Assembly: GCA_015655615.1 (NCBI GenBank)
Contig: JAATES010000085.1
Span: 1 to 10,383 of the forward strand
Direction of reading: 5' to 3'
DNA length: 10,383 bases
Source of the DNA: Actinomycetales bacterium
GTDB lineage: Bacteria; Actinomycetota; Actinomycetes; Actinomycetales; Cellulomonadaceae
Shown here: one piece after another, positions 8,370 to 10,383 of the stretch
Position numbering within the stretch: position 1 is the stretch's first letter
How the letters are laid out: the number at the start of each line of letters is the position of its first letter
Position numbers and translations under genes: made by a program
The notes under the pieces: generated by a model
Seen by the model: the letters and a program-made list of their open reading frames with translations, nothing else
The model's database searches: none
Told to the model about the DNA's origin: nothing

Positions 8370-9800
8370 GTGGAAGCTGTGACCAACCCACGTGAAACGC
8401 TGCCCGGAGCCCCGCTCACCCCCCTGCACGACCCGCTGATCGAGGATCTGATCGAGATCCTCGGCGCCTCGCAGGTCCACGCCGATCCCGCCGTGCTGAC
8501 TGCTGCCGCGACCGACCGCAGCGACGCCGGGCGGGGCGCACTGGCACGCGTGCTCGTACGCCCCACCTCCACCGAGCAGGTCTCCGCCGTGCTGAGGCTC
8601 GCCTATGACGGCGCCGTCCCCGTAGTGGTCCAGGGCAGTCGCAGCGGTGTCGCCGGTGGTGCCGACGCGGTTCCCGGCGCGATACTGCTGGACACCACGT
8701 CGATGAACAGAATCCTCGCCATCCGGTCCACCGATCAGCTCGCGGTCGTCCAGCCTGGAGTGATCACCCATGATCTGGCCCAGGCAGTCGTCGCCCAGGG
8801 CCTGTTCTACCCGGTCGATCCGGGCTCGGTGTTCATCTCGACCATCGGCGGGAACATCGCCACCAATGCCGGAGGCATGCGCTGCGTGAAGTACGGGGTC
8901 ACCCGCGACCGGGTGCGATCACTGACCGTGGTGCTGGCCGACGGCACGATCGTGCGGACCGGGCACGACTCGGTCAAGGGGGTGGCGGGCTATGACCTGA
9001 CCTCGTTGCTGGTCGGATCCGAGGGGACGCTGGGGGTCGTCACCGAGGCGACGCTGTCGCTGCTGCCGCTTCCCGGCCAGTCGGCCGGTGCTGCAGGCAT
9101 GTTCTCGTCCCTGCACGATGCGCTGGCCGCAGCCGAGGCGATCATGGCGGGCCCCCGCCGTCCCAGTGCCCTCGAACTGCTCGATCACACATCGATGCAG
9201 GCCATCAACGCGTACTCCCCCGCTGCAGACCTTCCGGACGACGCCACCGCGATGCTCATCGTCGAGTCCGACGAGCTCGACCGATGCGTGGCCGATGTCG
9301 AGCACTTCGTGGACGCCTTCAAGCAGCATGGGGCGACGGATGTCCGCGTGGCCCGCACGGCCGCAGAGGTCGACGCCCTGCTGGACATCCGCCGCAACCT
9401 GCATCCGGGCCTGGTCGCCCGGTACGGCTCGATCCTCACCGAGGACATCGCCGTCCCCCGTGGCCAGTTGCTGAGCCTGGTCCAGGTGATCGAGCAGACC
9501 CAGCGGAGCTCCGGAGTGGTCATCGCCACTGGCGGACACGTCGGTGACGGCAACCTGCACCCCCTCATCGGATTCGATGCGTCCGATCCCGCCTCGCGGG
9601 CCGCCGCCGAAGCGGCCTTCCAGCAGATCGTCGAGCACACGCTGCGGGTCGGCGGCACGGCGACCGGCGAGCACGGTGTGGGCACGGTCAAGCGGGCCGT
9701 CGTCGCCACCGAGTTGTCCAGCGCCGTGCGCGAGCTGCAGGTCCGCATCAAGGCCTCATTCGACCCCAAGGGGATCCTCAACCCCGGCAAGAAGATCTGA
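8370..9800 (+). CDS. FAD-linked 2-hydroxyacid oxidase/dehydrogenase, GlcD / D-lactate dehydrogenase type
   Basis: 476 aa, the normal length for GlcD-like enzymes, which oxidise glycolate, D-lactate or another D-2-hydroxyacid to the 2-oxoacid using FAD. The N-terminal PCMH FAD-binding domain (about 55-235) shows PVVVQGSRSGVAGGA (84-98), VDPGSVFISTIGGNIATNAGG (149-169, split here by residue 160), KYGVTRD (174-180), VKGVAGYDL (202-210) and GSEGTLGVVTEATL (216-229). The C-terminal oxidase domain has EDIAVP (358-363), GGHVGDGNLH (388-397), GEHGVG (433-438) and a C-terminal DPKGILNPGK (465-474). H390, H397, E434 and H435 are the conserved metal/substrate cluster. GTG at 8370 is supported by GGAGA 7 nt upstream; a GTG at 8379 is an alternative. 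It is 39 nt after the ATPase stop and probably not functionally linked. No GlcE/GlcF partner follows, so a single-subunit enzyme is likely. Exact substrate unknown. Confidence 0.93.
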   Translation: MEAVTNPRETLPGAPLTPLHDPLIEDLIEILGASQVHADPAVLTAAATDRSDAGRGALARVLVRPTSTEQVSAVLRLAYDGAVPVVVQGSRSGVAGGADAVPGAILLDTTSMNRILAIRSTDQLAVVQPGVITHDLAQAVVAQGLFYPVDPGSVFISTIGGNIATNAGGMRCVKYGVTRDRVRSLTVVLADGTIVRTGHDSVKGVAGYDLTSLLVGSEGTLGVVTEATLSLLPLPGQSAGAAGMFSSLHDALAAAEAIMAGPRRPSALELLDHTSMQAINAYSPAADLPDDATAMLIVESDELDRCVADVEHFVDAFKQHGATDVRVARTAAEVDALLDIRRNLHPGLVARYGSILTEDIAVPRGQLLSLVQVIEQTQRSSGVVIATGGHVGDGNLHPLIGFDASDPASRAAAEAAFQQIVEHTLRVGGTATGEHGVGTVKRAVVATELSSAVRELQVRIKASFDPKGILNPGKKI

Positions 9801-9853
9801 CCGGTTCAGCCCGGCCTGCATAACCTCGGGCCCACGACGAAGGCGAGCGACCG

Positions 9854-10383
9854 ATGCCCACTCTGCGGATCAATGGTGCGGACCTGTATGCGGAGGTCGT
9901 CGGCGCCGGGGCGCCCGTCCTGCTGCTGCACGGCGGCTTCTGCTCCCTGGAGTCGTTGCGCGCCCAATCCGCCGTCCTCGCGGCGGACCACCAGGTGTTC
10001 GCCTTCGAACGCCCGGGCAACGGCAGATCGGCCGACCTCGACGAGGAGTTCAGCTATGCGCGGGGCGTCACGGACGCCCTCGCCTACCTCGATGCGCAGG
10101 GCCTCGACACCGTGGACGTGGTCGGCTACAGCGACGGCGCCATCATCGGGCTGTTGCTCGCGCTGGACCACCCGGAGCGCATCGGCTCGCTGGTCGCGAT
10201 CAGCGCGAACCTCGACCCCTCGGCGTTCACGCACTCGACCGAGGGCCTGGCTCCGGCACCCGACGTGCCCGACGCACGCGACGCCAGCAAGCCCGACGCC
10301 GAGCGGATGCACTACGACCGCCTGTCGCCCGACGGCCCCGGGCACGCCCAGGTCGTGCTCGACAAGCTGCTGCGCCTGTGGAC
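9854..10383 (+). CDS. alpha/beta-hydrolase, 3' end cut by window edge
   Basis: Partial: 176 codons from ATG 9854 are open to the right edge. The fold signature is clear: strand PVLLLHGGF (21-29) with the oxyanion HGG (26-28), FERPGNGRS (51-59), and the nucleophile elbow GYSDG with S93. The hydrophobic helix AIIGLLLAL follows, then HPERIGSLVAISAN (106-119), and the cap region begins near 121 with an Asp/Pro-rich stretch. The catalytic Asp and His would lie beyond the edge, so activity cannot be confirmed. GAAGG lies 11 nt upstream, an acceptable ribosome site. It follows the FAD oxidase by 53 bp in the same direction with no hairpin seen between, so co-transcription is plausible. The family covers esterases, haloalkane dehalogenases, C-C hydrolases and lactonases; no subfamily can be chosen from this fragment. 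Confidence 0.88.
   Translation, partial: MPTLRINGADLYAEVVGAGAPVLLLHGGFCSLESLRAQSAVLAADHQVFAFERPGNGRSADLDEEFSYARGVTDALAYLDAQGLDTVDVVGYSDGAIIGLLLALDHPERIGSLVAISANLDPSAFTHSTEGLAPAPDVPDARDASKPDAERMHYDRLSPDGPGHAQVVLDKLLRLW

Noticed and set aside
8919..9674. Antisense frame of 251 codons over the FAD oxidase
   Set aside because: No recognisable motif; the opposite strand encodes well-conserved GlcD motifs throughout.

Overview
The window is GC-rich, has SD-led ATG/GTG genes, a Lipobox-type lipoprotein signal and one apparently leaderless gene. This fits a high-GC Actinomycetota chromosome; the genus cannot be told from the sequence. Eight protein genes are supported, two of them cut by the window edges. 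No rRNA, tRNA, CRISPR array or insertion sequence was seen.

Left half (1-5043, minus strand): a nitrogen-scavenging block. In transcription order it holds two tandem DUF1989 paralogues (5043-4189 and 4189-3464, joined by a one-base TGATG overlap), then an allophanate hydrolase (3346-1664), then a separately promoted peptide-type ABC-transporter binding lipoprotein (1549 to the left edge). DUF1989 pairs of this kind, long annotated as 'urea amidolyase associated proteins', were re-assigned as carboxyguanidine deiminases. With allophanate hydrolase they would turn carboxyguanidine into ammonia and CO2. The biotin carboxylase that normally makes the substrate is not in the window. A divergent TetR regulator (5264-5872) faces the block. 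A near-identical 18-bp inverted repeat, ideal form ACCTATCG-NN-CGATAGGT, lies 36-39 bp upstream of both the first DUF1989 gene and the binding protein. It ties the transporter and the catabolic genes into one putative regulon.

Middle (5894-8330, plus strand): a metal-homeostasis operon of an ArsR/SmtB-type repressor and a P1B-like metal ATPase, overlapping by ATGA. The repressor's promoter predicts transcription from the A of the start codon, and a perfect 16-bp inverted repeat is centred on that codon. The ATPase has all the soluble P-type motifs but an altered membrane metal motif (Gly-Ala-Cys at the Cys-Pro-Cys position).

Right part (8370-10383, plus strand): a GlcD-type FAD-linked 2-hydroxyacid oxidase/dehydrogenase, followed after 53 bp by the start of an alpha/beta hydrolase that runs off the right edge. 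No stretch longer than about 220 bases lacks a gene.
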